Source: Microcosmobacter mediterraneus
GTDB taxonomy: Bacteria > Bacteroidota > Bacteroidia > Flavobacteriales > Flavobacteriaceae
Assembly: GCF_031846265.1 (NCBI RefSeq)
Contig: NZ_JAVRIA010000002.1
Coordinates: 186,001 to 250,000 of the forward strand
Direction: 5' to 3'
DNA: 64,000 nt
The notes under the pieces are model-generated. The model was not told the origin of the DNA and did no database searches. It was given only the letters and a program-made list of their open reading frames with translations. The position numbers and the translations under genes are program-made. Positions 34,448-43,700 of the stretch are shown here, in pieces. Positions within the stretch are counted from its first letter, which is position 1. Each line of letters begins with the position of its first letter.

Positions 34448-35055
34448 ATACATATTTTGTAACAGGTATTGGTACAGATGTTGGTAAAACCATAGTTTCA
34501 GCCATTATAACTGAAGCTCTTGAAGCTGACTATTGGAAACCTGTACAAGCTGGTGATGTAGACTCTGGAGATAAACATAGAGTTAAACAATTAATCTCCA
34601 ATAACAAATCTGTATTTTATGACAATACTTATGCTTTAAAAACACCTATGAGTCCTCATGGTGCTGCAGAAATTGATGGTATTACCATAGATGTTGATTC
34701 TATTAAAAAACCAAAAACAAAAAATAATTTAGTTATTGAAGGTGCTGGTGGATTATTAGTGCCACTTAATAATACTAAAACTGTATTGGATCTAATTACT
34801 AAAACTGATACAGTAATTGTGGTTTCAAGACATTATCTTGGTAGTATAAACCACACATTACTTACAGTAGAACAATTAAAACAAAAAGGCTTCAAAAACA
34901 TCGTAATACTATTTAATGGCAACGAACATAAAAGTACTGAAGATATCATCTCAAAAATAACAAAAATTCCTGTTCTAGGTCGAATAAATGATGAACCTTA
35001 TTTTGACAAAAACGTAATAAAAGAATATGCCAATTTATTTAAAGCTAAGTTATAG
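34444..35055 (+). CDS. bioD: Dethiobiotin synthetase
   Basis: BioD closes the ureido ring of dethiobiotin from 7,8-diaminopelargonate, CO2 and ATP. The 203-residue protein starts MNTYFVTGIGTDVGKT with its P-loop at residues 8-16, followed by YWKPVQAGD and VIEGAGGLLVPL, both family signatures. It overlaps the DUF2007 gene by 4 bases and abuts bioA without a gap, so the three genes form one transcript. Confidence 0.95.
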   Translation: MNTYFVTGIGTDVGKTIVSAIITEALEADYWKPVQAGDVDSGDKHRVKQLISNNKSVFYDNTYALKTPMSPHGAAEIDGITIDVDSIKKPKTKNNLVIEGAGGLLVPLNNTKTVLDLITKTDTVIVVSRHYLGSINHTLLTVEQLKQKGFKNIVILFNGNEHKSTEDIISKITKIPVLGRINDEPYFDKNVIKEYANLFKAKL

Positions 35056-36321
35056 ATGATATTAAAAGATCGTGATAAAATGCATATTTGGCATCCTTTA
35101 ACACAGCATAAACTTCATCCTGAGAATATTGCTATAACAAATGCCAAAGGATCTCTACTCTATGATGAACATGGGAAATCTTATATTGATGCTATATCAT
35201 CTTGGTACACTTGTATGTATGGTCATTGTAATCCTTTTATAACCAAACGTGTTGCTGAACAATTAGGTAAACTTCATCATATAGTGTTTAGCAGTTTAAC
35301 ACATGAGCCAGCAATAAAACTTTCTGAAGAACTCATCAAAGTTTTACCAAAAAATCAAAGCAAATTATTTTTTAGTGATAATGGTTCAACCAGTGTTGAA
35401 ATTGCCATAAAAATGGCCTTACAATATCACTTTAACAACAATGAAAAAAGAACTACTCTAATAGCTTTTGAAGATGGTTTTCATGGCGATACATTTGGTG
35501 CAATGAGCGTGTCAGGTATTTCTGTTTATAATGGCCCTTTTGAAGATTATTTTTTAGAAGTAAAACGTATTCCAACACCAACAAAAGATAACATAGCAAA
35601 TACTATAATTTTATTAAAAGAGCTTGTTTCTCAGCATAAAATTGCTGGTTTTATTTACGAACCTTTAGTACAAGGTGCTGCTGCAATGAAAATGCATGAT
35701 GCAAATGGATTAAACGATATTCTAAAATTCTGTAATAAACAACACATCATTACAATTGCTGATGAGGTTATGACAGGTTTTGGTAAAACAGGACGATGTT
35801 TTGCATCTGATCATATAGAAACTAAACCTGATATTATCTGTCTAAGTAAAGCTTTAACTGGCGGCATCATGCCAATGGCAATTACCTCTTGTAAACAAGA
35901 AATTTACAATGCGTTTTACAGTGATGACATTGGCAAAGGTTTATTTCATGGACATACATACTCAGCTAATCCTTTAGCTTGCTCAGCAGCTTTAGCGAGT
36001 TTAGAATTATTACAATCTGATACTATTCAGAATAATATAAAACGAATCATCTCATCTCATCAAAGCTTCAATGAAAGAATACATGATCACCCTAAAGTAG
36101 AATCCACGAGACAAACAGGTATTATTTTTGCTCTAGACCTAAAAATAAAAATGGAGCGCTATGGGAATTTAAGAGATCAACTCTTTAATTTCTTTTTAAA
36201 AAATGGTGTGTTTTTAAGACCGTTGGGTAATACTATCTATATACAAGCGCCTTATACTATTTCAGAAAAAGAACTTCAAACCATTTACGACGTCATAGAA
36301 AAGGCTTTAGATACCTTCTAA
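35056..36321 (+). CDS. bioA: Adenosylmethionine-8-amino-7-oxononanoate aminotransferase
   Basis: BioA makes 7,8-diaminopelargonate from KAPA, using S-adenosylmethionine as amino donor. The 421-residue class III aminotransferase begins with HIWHPLTQHKLHPENI, the characteristic BioA start, and has DGFHGDTFGAMSVSG, IADEVMTGFGKTGR and the PLP lysine Lys265 in LSKALTGGIMP. The start codon directly follows the bioD stop. Its 3' end overlaps the convergent Coa1-like gene by 15 bases. Confidence 0.96.
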   Translation: MILKDRDKMHIWHPLTQHKLHPENIAITNAKGSLLYDEHGKSYIDAISSWYTCMYGHCNPFITKRVAEQLGKLHHIVFSSLTHEPAIKLSEELIKVLPKNQSKLFFSDNGSTSVEIAIKMALQYHFNNNEKRTTLIAFEDGFHGDTFGAMSVSGISVYNGPFEDYFLEVKRIPTPTKDNIANTIILLKELVSQHKIAGFIYEPLVQGAAAMKMHDANGLNDILKFCNKQHIITIADEVMTGFGKTGRCFASDHIETKPDIICLSKALTGGIMPMAITSCKQEIYNAFYSDDIGKGLFHGHTYSANPLACSAALASLELLQSDTIQNNIKRIISSHQSFNERIHDHPKVESTRQTGIIFALDLKIKMERYGNLRDQLFNFFLKNGVFLRPLGNTIYIQAPYTISEKELQTIYDVIEKALDTF

Positions 36322-36738
36322 ATTTTTATCTAATAAATTAATCTCTTCTCCAGAGGATTTAATGGTAACATAAATAGATTCATAATCCCATACACCATCC
36401 GTTTTTTCACCTTTTATAGAAACTTTTCCTTTTCCTTTTTTGCCTTTTATTGGTATTGTTATATCTACATGACCATCATCATTACTTAAAGATATATCGC
36501 CTTTCATAATCCCATCAGATTCAATCGAATCTCCTAATAAACTAATAACCTCTTTATTAGTTGAGGCTTGCTCTATAGCATATTCATAAGGTTCAGAATT
36601 GGTAATCATTTTTGATACACCGAAAATCGCAGCTCCTGCTCCTACAATAAGAAGCACAATTAAGCCTAAACATCCTGTTACTGGTATTACCCAAGGCCAA
36701 TTTCGAGCAAACCAACTTTTTTGTTTTTGTTGTTCCAT
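36307..36738 (-). CDS. Coa1-like cytochrome oxidase assembly family membrane protein
   Basis: A 143-residue protein with one N-terminal membrane segment (WVIPVTGCLGLIVLLIVGAGAAIFGV, about residues 15-40) and a soluble domain resembling the Coa1/Tim21-like fold (PF08695): YAIEQASTNKEVISLLGD followed by beta strands ending GVWDYESIYVTIKSSG. Coa1 helps assemble cytochrome c oxidase in mitochondria; a bacterial role is by analogy only. It is antisense to its neighbours and overlaps the end of bioA by 15 bases, so it is not part of the biotin pathway. Confidence 0.75.
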   Translation of the reverse strand: MEQQKQKSWFARNWPWVIPVTGCLGLIVLLIVGAGAAIFGVSKMITNSEPYEYAIEQASTNKEVISLLGDSIESDGIMKGDISLSNDDGHVDITIPIKGKKGKGKVSIKGEKTDGVWDYESIYVTIKSSGEEINLLDKNLEGI

Positions 36739-36813
36739 AAGATTAACTAAACTATTCTATGTTTATATGTATAAGAAAGTACAAATTTGTTACTAAAATA
36801 CTAACTTAGGTCT

Positions 36814-36822
36814 TACTTTTGC
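36814..36822 (+). promoter_or_regulatory. Candidate -7 box for the ketoacyl-synthase-like gene
   Basis: TACTTTTGC, an exact TAnnTTTG match, 16 bases before the TTG start at 36839. It leaves no room for an upstream start codon and so supports the TTG. Confidence 0.5.
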
Positions 36823-36838
36823 TTATAAATTATTTCTA

Positions 36839-38017
36839 TTGCAAAACCCTATTTCTATAACTGCTGTAAGCTCCATATCTCCTCTAGGTAATTCGACTGC
36901 TGAAATATGGAATAACTATCTTAAGCCTAACCATTTTATTTCTGAATATCAAAAAGGAGAAGAAACTTCACTTTGCTCAAAACTAAGTGAAACGTCTAAT
37001 GAAATTCTTGAAAAGTTAAGGCAAGAAACTACAAAATATAGAGCACTAGACAGGTCTGTTTTAATGGCTTTACATGCCTCTCGTAAGGCTATTAAAGATG
37101 CTCAATGGAATTCAGACAATAACTTTGGAATTAATATAGGATCTTCGCGTGGTGCAACAACTTTATTTGAAAAATATCATTCAGATTTCCTTAAAAAGGA
37201 TATTACAAATACATTAACCTCTCCAACAACAACATTGGGTAATATCTCCTCTTGGGTTGCCCACGATTTACAAACCATAGGTCCAGAAATTTCTCATTCT
37301 ATAACTTGCTCAACAGCATTACATGCTTTACTAAACGGAGTCGCTTGGATAAATTCTGGCATGTCAGATAAATTTTTAGTTGGTGGTAGCGAAGCACCTT
37401 TGACTGAATTTACCATTGCGCAGATGAAAGCACTTAAAATCTATTCCAAACCAGACACTGGGGCACTCGAAGTGTCCGAAAATAAATTTCCTTGTCAAGC
37501 TTTAAACATAGATAAATCCAAAAACACAATGGTCTTAGGTGAAGGTGCAGCTCTAGCATGTTTAGAAAAAGGGATCTCAAATAACGCTTTAGCTGTAGTT
37601 AAAGGTATTGGTTATGCCACTGAAATTTTAGAACATAATGCATCTTTATCTTCAAATGCTGTTTGTTTCCAACGCTCAATGAAAATGGCCTTAAGAAATT
37701 TAAAGCCTGAAGAAATTGATATTATAGTAACACATACTCCTGGCACAATAAAAGGTGATATTGCAGAATATAAGGCTATTAAAAAGGTATTCAACGCTCA
37801 CCTTCCTTCGTTAACTAACAACAAATGGAAGCTTGGACACACTCTAGGAGCTTCAGGCTTATTGAGCTTAGAAATGGCAATTTTAATGCTACAACATCAA
37901 CACTTTATTTCAGTACCTTATTTGAAGGAAAAAGAACCTAAAAAAATTCAAAACATAATGATTAATGCTGTAGGATTTGGAGGTAATGCTGTTTCAGTAA
38001 TTATATCTAAATCTTAA
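36839..38017 (+). CDS. Beta-ketoacyl-ACP synthase-like protein of the biotin cluster
   Basis: A 392-residue thiolase-fold condensing enzyme of the FabF/KAS II type. The catalytic set is intact: Cys157 in SITCSTALHAL, His299 in THTPGT and His334 in GHTLGASGLL. The start is TTG at 36839 (QNPISITAVSSISPLGNS), just after a -7 box; the next in-frame Met is far inside the conserved domain. Because it lies between bioA and bioB, it probably helps build the pimeloyl chain or a biotin precursor, as has been assumed for such genes in Bacteroidota. That role is inference. It is shorter than housekeeping FabF (about 415). Confidence 0.88.
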   Translation: MQNPISITAVSSISPLGNSTAEIWNNYLKPNHFISEYQKGEETSLCSKLSETSNEILEKLRQETTKYRALDRSVLMALHASRKAIKDAQWNSDNNFGINIGSSRGATTLFEKYHSDFLKKDITNTLTSPTTTLGNISSWVAHDLQTIGPEISHSITCSTALHALLNGVAWINSGMSDKFLVGGSEAPLTEFTIAQMKALKIYSKPDTGALEVSENKFPCQALNIDKSKNTMVLGEGAALACLEKGISNNALAVVKGIGYATEILEHNASLSSNAVCFQRSMKMALRNLKPEEIDIIVTHTPGTIKGDIAEYKAIKKVFNAHLPSLTNNKWKLGHTLGASGLLSLEMAILMLQHQHFISVPYLKEKEPKKIQNIMINAVGFGGNAVSVIISKS

Positions 38018-38076
38018 TTGTTGACAATTTTTTTGAATTTCAGTTTTGGAATTTAGTTATTAAAATACGAATACGC

Positions 38077-38084
38077 TATTTTTG
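38077..38084 (+). promoter_or_regulatory. -7 box for bioB
   Basis: TATTTTTG, an exact TAnnTTTG match, ending 4 bases before the bioB ATG, so the transcript would be leaderless or start inside the codon region. Confidence 0.5.
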
Positions 38085-38088
38085 AAAT

Positions 38089-39183
38089 ATGAGTACAATA
38101 AGACACAACTGGACTAAAGAAGAAATTTTAGATATCTATAATAAACCTCTCATGGAATTAATGTATGAGGCTGCTACTGTTCATCGTTTACACCATGATC
38201 CAAATACAGTACAAGTTTCTACTTTACTGTCTATAAAAACAGGAGGTTGTCCAGAAGATTGTGGCTATTGTCCGCAAGCTGCTCGTTACCACACAGATAT
38301 TGAAGGTAATGATTTAATGACTGTGAGCCATGTTAAAGCACAAGCCTTGAGAGCTAAAGCATCAGGAAGTTCTAGAGTTTGTATGGGAGCTGCTTGGCGT
38401 AATGTAAAAGATGGCCCAGAATTCGATCAGGTTTTAGAAATGGTAAGGACTATAAATAAACTAGAGATGGAAGTCTGTTGTACCTTAGGTATGGTCACTG
38501 AAAACCAAGCACAACGATTAGCTGAAGCTGGTTTATATGCTTATAACCATAATCTAGATTCTTCAGAAGAATATTACAAAGAAGTGATTTCTACAAGAGG
38601 TTATGAAGACCGATTAGAAACTATAGATAATGTGCGTAAAACTAACGTTACTGTTTGCTCTGGCGGAATTATAGGAATGGGAGAAAAAGAGAGTGATAGA
38701 GCTGGTATGCTTGTAGCATTATCTACTTTAAACCCTCAACCAGAATCTGTACCAATTAATGCTTTAGTTGCTGTTGAAGGCACGCCTTTAGAAAACCAAA
38801 AACCTGTTTCTATTTGGGATATGATTAGAATGGTAGCTACAACACGTATTGTTATGCCAGAAGCACAAGTGCGTTTAAGTGCAGGACGTACAGAAATGAG
38901 TCAGGAAGGTCAAGCTATGTGCTTTTTTTCTGGAGCAAACTCCATTTTTGCAGGAGATAAATTACTAACCACTCCAAATCCTGATGTTAATGAGGATATG
39001 AAGTTATTTGATGTATTAGGTTTAAATCCACAAAAGCCATTCATTAAAAAAATGCAACCTACTTCAATTGAAGCAAAAGATTCTCAATTCCATGCTCTTG
39101 GTGAAAAGCCAAAATGGACACGTCCAGATCATAAAATTGAGAGAAACGAAGAAGCAAAACAAAAAGCAAAAGTTCTTAAATAG
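38089..39183 (+). CDS. bioB: Biotin synthase
   Basis: BioB is the radical-SAM enzyme that inserts sulfur into dethiobiotin. The 364-residue protein has the radical-SAM cluster GGCPEDCGYCPQAARYH with Cys54, Cys58 and Cys61, the SSRVCMGAAWR stretch, YNHNLDSSEEYY, and the conserved RLSAGRTEMSQEGQAMCFFSGANSIFAGDKLLTT region (residues about 260-300) with the Arg that ligates the auxiliary [2Fe-2S] cluster. The C-terminal basic tail (ERNEEAKQKAKVLK) is an extension beyond E. coli BioB (346). bioD, bioA and the KAS-like gene precede it; bioF and bioC/bioH are not in the window. Confidence 0.97.
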   Translation: MSTIRHNWTKEEILDIYNKPLMELMYEAATVHRLHHDPNTVQVSTLLSIKTGGCPEDCGYCPQAARYHTDIEGNDLMTVSHVKAQALRAKASGSSRVCMGAAWRNVKDGPEFDQVLEMVRTINKLEMEVCCTLGMVTENQAQRLAEAGLYAYNHNLDSSEEYYKEVISTRGYEDRLETIDNVRKTNVTVCSGGIIGMGEKESDRAGMLVALSTLNPQPESVPINALVAVEGTPLENQKPVSIWDMIRMVATTRIVMPEAQVRLSAGRTEMSQEGQAMCFFSGANSIFAGDKLLTTPNPDVNEDMKLFDVLGLNPQKPFIKKMQPTSIEAKDSQFHALGEKPKWTRPDHKIERNEEAKQKAKVLK

Positions 39184-39214
39184 AACATCTAACGCTACAC
39201 TCAAAAAATTACTA

Positions 39215-39245
39215 TTTACAATTTCGAGACGTTTTCTTAACTTTG
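39215..39245 (+). promoter_or_regulatory. Candidate promoter of the cupin-like gene
   Basis: TTTA at 39215-39218, 19 bases, then TAACTTTG at 39238-39245. The -7 box is exact and the -33 has one mismatch; spacing is ideal. The box ends 22 bases before the TTG start at 39268. Confidence 0.6.
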
Positions 39246-39267
39246 AGACCACCTTAACATTAAGACG

Positions 39268-40128
39268 TTGCAATTAGATCTTAGACAAATTCCTCGTGTT
39301 AAAACTATTAGTAAAGAGGATTTTATAACACATTATTTTAAACCACAACAACCTGTGGTTATAGAAAACTTCATTGAAGATTGGCCTGCCTATTCTAAGT
39401 GGTCTTTAGACTACATGAAAGACATAGCAGGCGACAAAACAGTTCCGCTTTATGACGACAGACCAGTAGATTATAAAGATGGTTTCAATGAGCCTCATGC
39501 AACCATGAAAATGTCTGAATATGTAGATTTATTAAAAAGTAAACCTACTAAATACCGTATTTTTCTTTGGAATATTTTAAAAGAAATACCTCAGCTACAA
39601 AACGATTTTAAATATCCAGATTTTGGTTTACGTCTAATGAAAGGTTTACCTATGCTATTTTTTGGCGGAAGAGATTCGTATACGTTTATGCATTATGATA
39701 TTGATTTGGCTAATATTTTTCATTTTCATTTTGAAGGCAAAAAGCAATGCATCCTGTTTGATCAAAAACAGAATAAATACCTCTATAAAATTCCGCATTC
39801 GTTGATTACTAGAGAGGATATAGATTTTGCCAACCCAGATTTTGAAAAATGGCCAGCACTGCAACATGCTAAAGGTTGGGTTTGCGAACTTAATCATGGT
39901 GAAGTCTTATATATGCCAGAAGGTTGGTGGCACTATATGCGTTATATTACTCCAGGGTTTTCAATGAGTTTAAGAGCAATTGCCCGAAAACCAAAAAACT
40001 TGAGCAAAGCAATTTATAATGTTTTTATAATGAGAACTTTAGATAATGTGATGCGTAGGTTAAAGGGGCAAAAATGGATTGATTGGAAGAACGAACAGGC
40101 TATTATTAGAACAAACAAAGCGCTGTAA
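39268..40128 (+). CDS. Cupin-like (JmjC-type) Fe(II)/2-oxoglutarate-dependent oxygenase
   Basis: A 286-residue protein of the cupin_8/JmjC-like family. The iron-binding triad is present: His142 and Asp144 in FMHYDIDLANIF, and His222 in PEGWWHYMRY. The FF strand that precedes it and the PVVIENFIEDWPAYSKW N-terminus (29-45) are typical of this family. Members hydroxylate protein residues, but the substrate here is unknown. The start is a TTG at 39268 supported by the promoter at 39215-39245; the next ATG codons lie inside the conserved fold. It follows bioB by 84 bases. Confidence 0.85.
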   Translation: MQLDLRQIPRVKTISKEDFITHYFKPQQPVVIENFIEDWPAYSKWSLDYMKDIAGDKTVPLYDDRPVDYKDGFNEPHATMKMSEYVDLLKSKPTKYRIFLWNILKEIPQLQNDFKYPDFGLRLMKGLPMLFFGGRDSYTFMHYDIDLANIFHFHFEGKKQCILFDQKQNKYLYKIPHSLITREDIDFANPDFEKWPALQHAKGWVCELNHGEVLYMPEGWWHYMRYITPGFSMSLRAIARKPKNLSKAIYNVFIMRTLDNVMRRLKGQKWIDWKNEQAIIRTNKAL

Positions 40129-40136
40129 TTAGATCT

Positions 40137-40604
40137 TTATTTGATAAGTTCACTTGCTTTTTCATAGACCAAATAAGGTTCCCAGCCTCTATACAATAGA
40201 TAATCGCAAAGCTTTCTTTTACGCTTATAAATATTCTTTTCTTTCAGTTGTAAGAGTCTTTTTTTTGCTAACTCATCTAGAGTTTTAAAATAATTTTCTT
40301 CATCAATTTCTTTTAATGCACTTTTTATGTTGTATTTAGAAATATCTCTAAGCTTTAATTCTCTCACAATTTTGTGTTTTCCCCATTTTTTTATAGAAAA
40401 TTTTCCTCTAGCAAAACTTTTTGCAAAGCGTTCTTCATTAAGATAATTACCTTCAATAAGTTGGCTAATGATATGCAATATGACCTCAGGTATCATATTA
40501 ATACTCTTTAGCTTTTGTTCAACATCTTTATGGCAACGCTCTTGATAGGCACAGTAATTTTGTGCTAATTGTAAGGCTTCACTTACGGTGTAAGAATCTT
40601 TCAT
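40137..40604 (-). CDS. recX: Regulatory protein RecX
   Basis: RecX is a small helical protein that binds RecA filaments and limits their activity. The 155 residues show the three-helix RecX repeats: YTVSEALQLAQNYCAYQERCHKDVEQKL, then EGNYLNEERFAKSFARGKFSIKKWGKHKIVRELKLR, and a final YKRKRKLCDYLLYRGWEPYLV repeat. It is convergent with the cupin-like gene. recA itself is not in the window; radA lies at the opposite end. Confidence 0.9.
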   Translation of the reverse strand: MKDSYTVSEALQLAQNYCAYQERCHKDVEQKLKSINMIPEVILHIISQLIEGNYLNEERFAKSFARGKFSIKKWGKHKIVRELKLRDISKYNIKSALKEIDEENYFKTLDELAKKRLLQLKEKNIYKRKRKLCDYLLYRGWEPYLVYEKASELIK

Positions 40605-40679
40605 CGATAAAACTAAAATAATAACTTTTTGTTAATAATTACTAAAGGTTAACCGCCTTAAAATAAGAGAATTTTGATG

Positions 40680-40687
40680 TATATTTG
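40680..40687 (+). promoter_or_regulatory. -7 box for the 2006-residue secreted protein
   Basis: TATATTTG, an exact TAnnTTTG match, 36 bases before the ATG. The leader contains a short hairpin CCTC-GTAA-GAGG (40692-40703) closed by a GNRA-type tetraloop. Confidence 0.5.
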
Positions 40688-40723
40688 TTGCCCTCGTAAG
40701 AGGATGTTGCTAATCCGTTCCCT

Positions 40724-43700
40724 ATGTTAAAAAAGTACTCCTTAAGTCTACTCCTATTTTTATGCGCTTTTACTTTTGGGTTTGGGCAAAGTGTTGGTGA
40801 CATCGCTTTTCTACAATTCAATGGTGATGGTGGTGGTCAAGATTTTAAGTTTATAACTTTTATAGATATACCAGCAGGTACACAAATTAACTTTACCGAT
40901 AGAGGATGGCTAAGTAGTGGTGGTCTACGAAACAGTAGTGAAGGTGTAATGACTTGGACTTCTCCAGGTGTAAATTGTGGAGATGTTATTACTTTGACCG
41001 AACCAGGAACAGCTTTTGCTTTATCTACAAGTGGAGATCAAATAATTGCATTTACAGGTACTACAGGGTCACCCACTCCAATAGCAGCAATTCACATGAA
41101 TGGTAATTGGGATACCGATGCAACAAGCACTGCCGAATCAGCAATTCCAACTGGTCTTACTAATGGAGTAAATTGTTTGGCAATAGCTCCAGAAGTGGAT
41201 AACGCCATTTATAATGGTACGTTAACTGGAACTATTGCATCTCTAAGATCCGCTATTAACAATAGTGCTAATTGGTTAACCAACAACTCTACGCAACAAA
41301 CATTTACAGGTACTTTTAATGTTACCGATTGTGGCGGTTCTACTGATACTCGAGTACAGTTTGTTTCTTCCACTTTGAGTTTAGCAGAAGACGGATTATT
41401 TATTGATGTATGTGCCTCTATAACCAACCCTTCCTCTAGTGCAGCAACTACAGTACAAGTTCAGTTAGATGGTGCGAGTACCGCAACCAATGGCACGGAT
41501 TACGACGATGGTGCTGGCTCACCAGCAGCAATAGTATTTCCTCAAACACTAACCTTTCCCGCAAATAGTAGCGCAGACCAGTGTATTACACTATATATCT
41601 CTAATGATGATGCCGTTCAAGAACCTGATGAGACCGTAATTTTAAATTTGATTAATCCTTCTGGTGGTACTAATGCCGACTTAGGCAGTGCAACTCAGCA
41701 TGTTTTAACTATAACGGATAATGATTTAAATGACGACTGTGGCACGGCTATTCCTCTTGCAGTAAATAGTTCTTGTATAAACATTTCGGCCTCTAATGTT
41801 GGCGCTAGCGATAGTGGTTTAAGTGATCCTGGTTGTGCTAATTATAATGGTGCAGATGTATGGTTTTCTGCAGTTGTTCCCGCAGGTGGTGAAATCACCG
41901 TAACTACATCTGATAATGGAGGTATTGACGATACAGGTATGGCTTTATATTCAGGAGCTAATTGTGGAAGCTTAAGTCTAATTACTTGCAACGATGATAT
42001 AGATTTTTCTGGTGGAAATTCCATGTCCGAAATCAATGAATCAGGTTTAACAGTAGGTAGTACAGTTTATATAAGAGTATGGGAATATGATGGGAATGCA
42101 ACAGGAACTTTTGATATCTGTGTGACTTCTCCAGTCTCCTGTTCAGAACCCTTAGCGCAACCAACCAATCTTGTATTATCTAATGTCACTGCTAGTAGTA
42201 TCGATGGAAGTTTCACGGCTTCAGGTAGTGCAGACAACTATTTAATAATCGCTAGTACGAGTAATACGCTTTCTGGAAATCCTGTAGATGCAACTTCTTA
42301 TAACGTAGGAGATAGTCTTGGAGGAGGTACTGTAGTGGCAGTCGGAAATTCCACCTCTTTTACAGCAACAGGTTTAGCTGGAAACACAACCTATTATTTC
42401 TTTGTTTTTGCTTTCAATGACACCAATTGCGGAGGTGGTCCAGATTATCTGATTGGTGGCCCTCTTACAGGAAATGATACAACACTTATTGGTCCATGTT
42501 TAGGCGAAGAAAGTTTTGAAAGCGGTTTCCCATCTGGTTGGTTGTCCACAGCTACAATTAATACTAATGCTGGAAACGCCAGAACAGGTGTTGATTATGC
42601 TAACTTTAATGATACAAGTGACTGGTTAGAATTACCTCCTGTAGATAATCCTACGTCTTTACAGTATTATGCAAGATTAAGTTCTGACCCTGGTTCTGAC
42701 CCAGATCCAAACATATTATCTATCCAATATTTTGATGGGACCAATTGGATAGAATTAGATGCACACCAAGCAACAACTAACACTTATCAACTATTTACTA
42801 CAGACCTTTCGGGGATTTCTGTACTTACTAATGTTAGATTAAGATTAGAACGAACATTTGATGATAGATCGCATTACGTCGATGATTTAAGTGTATTTTG
42901 TGGACCAACAGTTACTAGCCCCGAACTACAACTAATAGAGAGTAGCTCTTCCGCTTACAGACCATGTGGATATAGTTATGATTTTGGTACAGTTTCTACT
43001 TCGCAAACTGGTACATATAATTTAGAGATTGAAAACTTAGGAAATCAAGATTTAACTATTAGCTCAATAGGAATTACAGGAGATTTCTCAATTGCGCCTT
43101 CCACAGGAATTACCATTCCTGTTGGTTCAAGTCAAACCTACACCATAACATTTTCTCCTTCTTCGGCTGGTGCATTATCTGGAATATTAACTATTAATAG
43201 CAATGATTCTGATGAAGCTAGTTGTACGATTAACCTAAATGGAACAGGATTCGTCGGAACACCAGAAATTAGATTAGAAACAAGTAACAATGCTAATATT
43301 CCGGATAACCTTACAACATTTGCTCCAGTATACGATAATACTTTTGCTCAGCAGATTGAAGGTGACGTCTCGCAGCCCAAAACGTACTTTATTGTAAATC
43401 TTGGTGATGGTGACTTGGATATAAACTCAATTACGTTGTCTAGCACTGAGTTTACTCTTGTTAGTAATCCTGCTGAATTTGGAACTTACACTTTAGCTCC
43501 TGATGGCATTGTGCCAATTGAGATTTCCTTTTCACCTGGAAGTCCTGGACTCAAAATTGCTACAGTCACAATTAACAATAACGATAGTGATGAAAATCCC
43601 TATAATTTTGATATAAGAGGTACAGGTATCTGCGCTGGTGCAACGATTGCTTTATCTCCATCGAGTGGCCCAATCGGTACTATTGTAACGGTTACAGGCG

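Noticed and set aside
39068..39277. 69-residue plus-strand frame at the end of bioB
   Set aside because: It overlaps the conserved C-terminal part of bioB and the promoter of the cupin-like gene.
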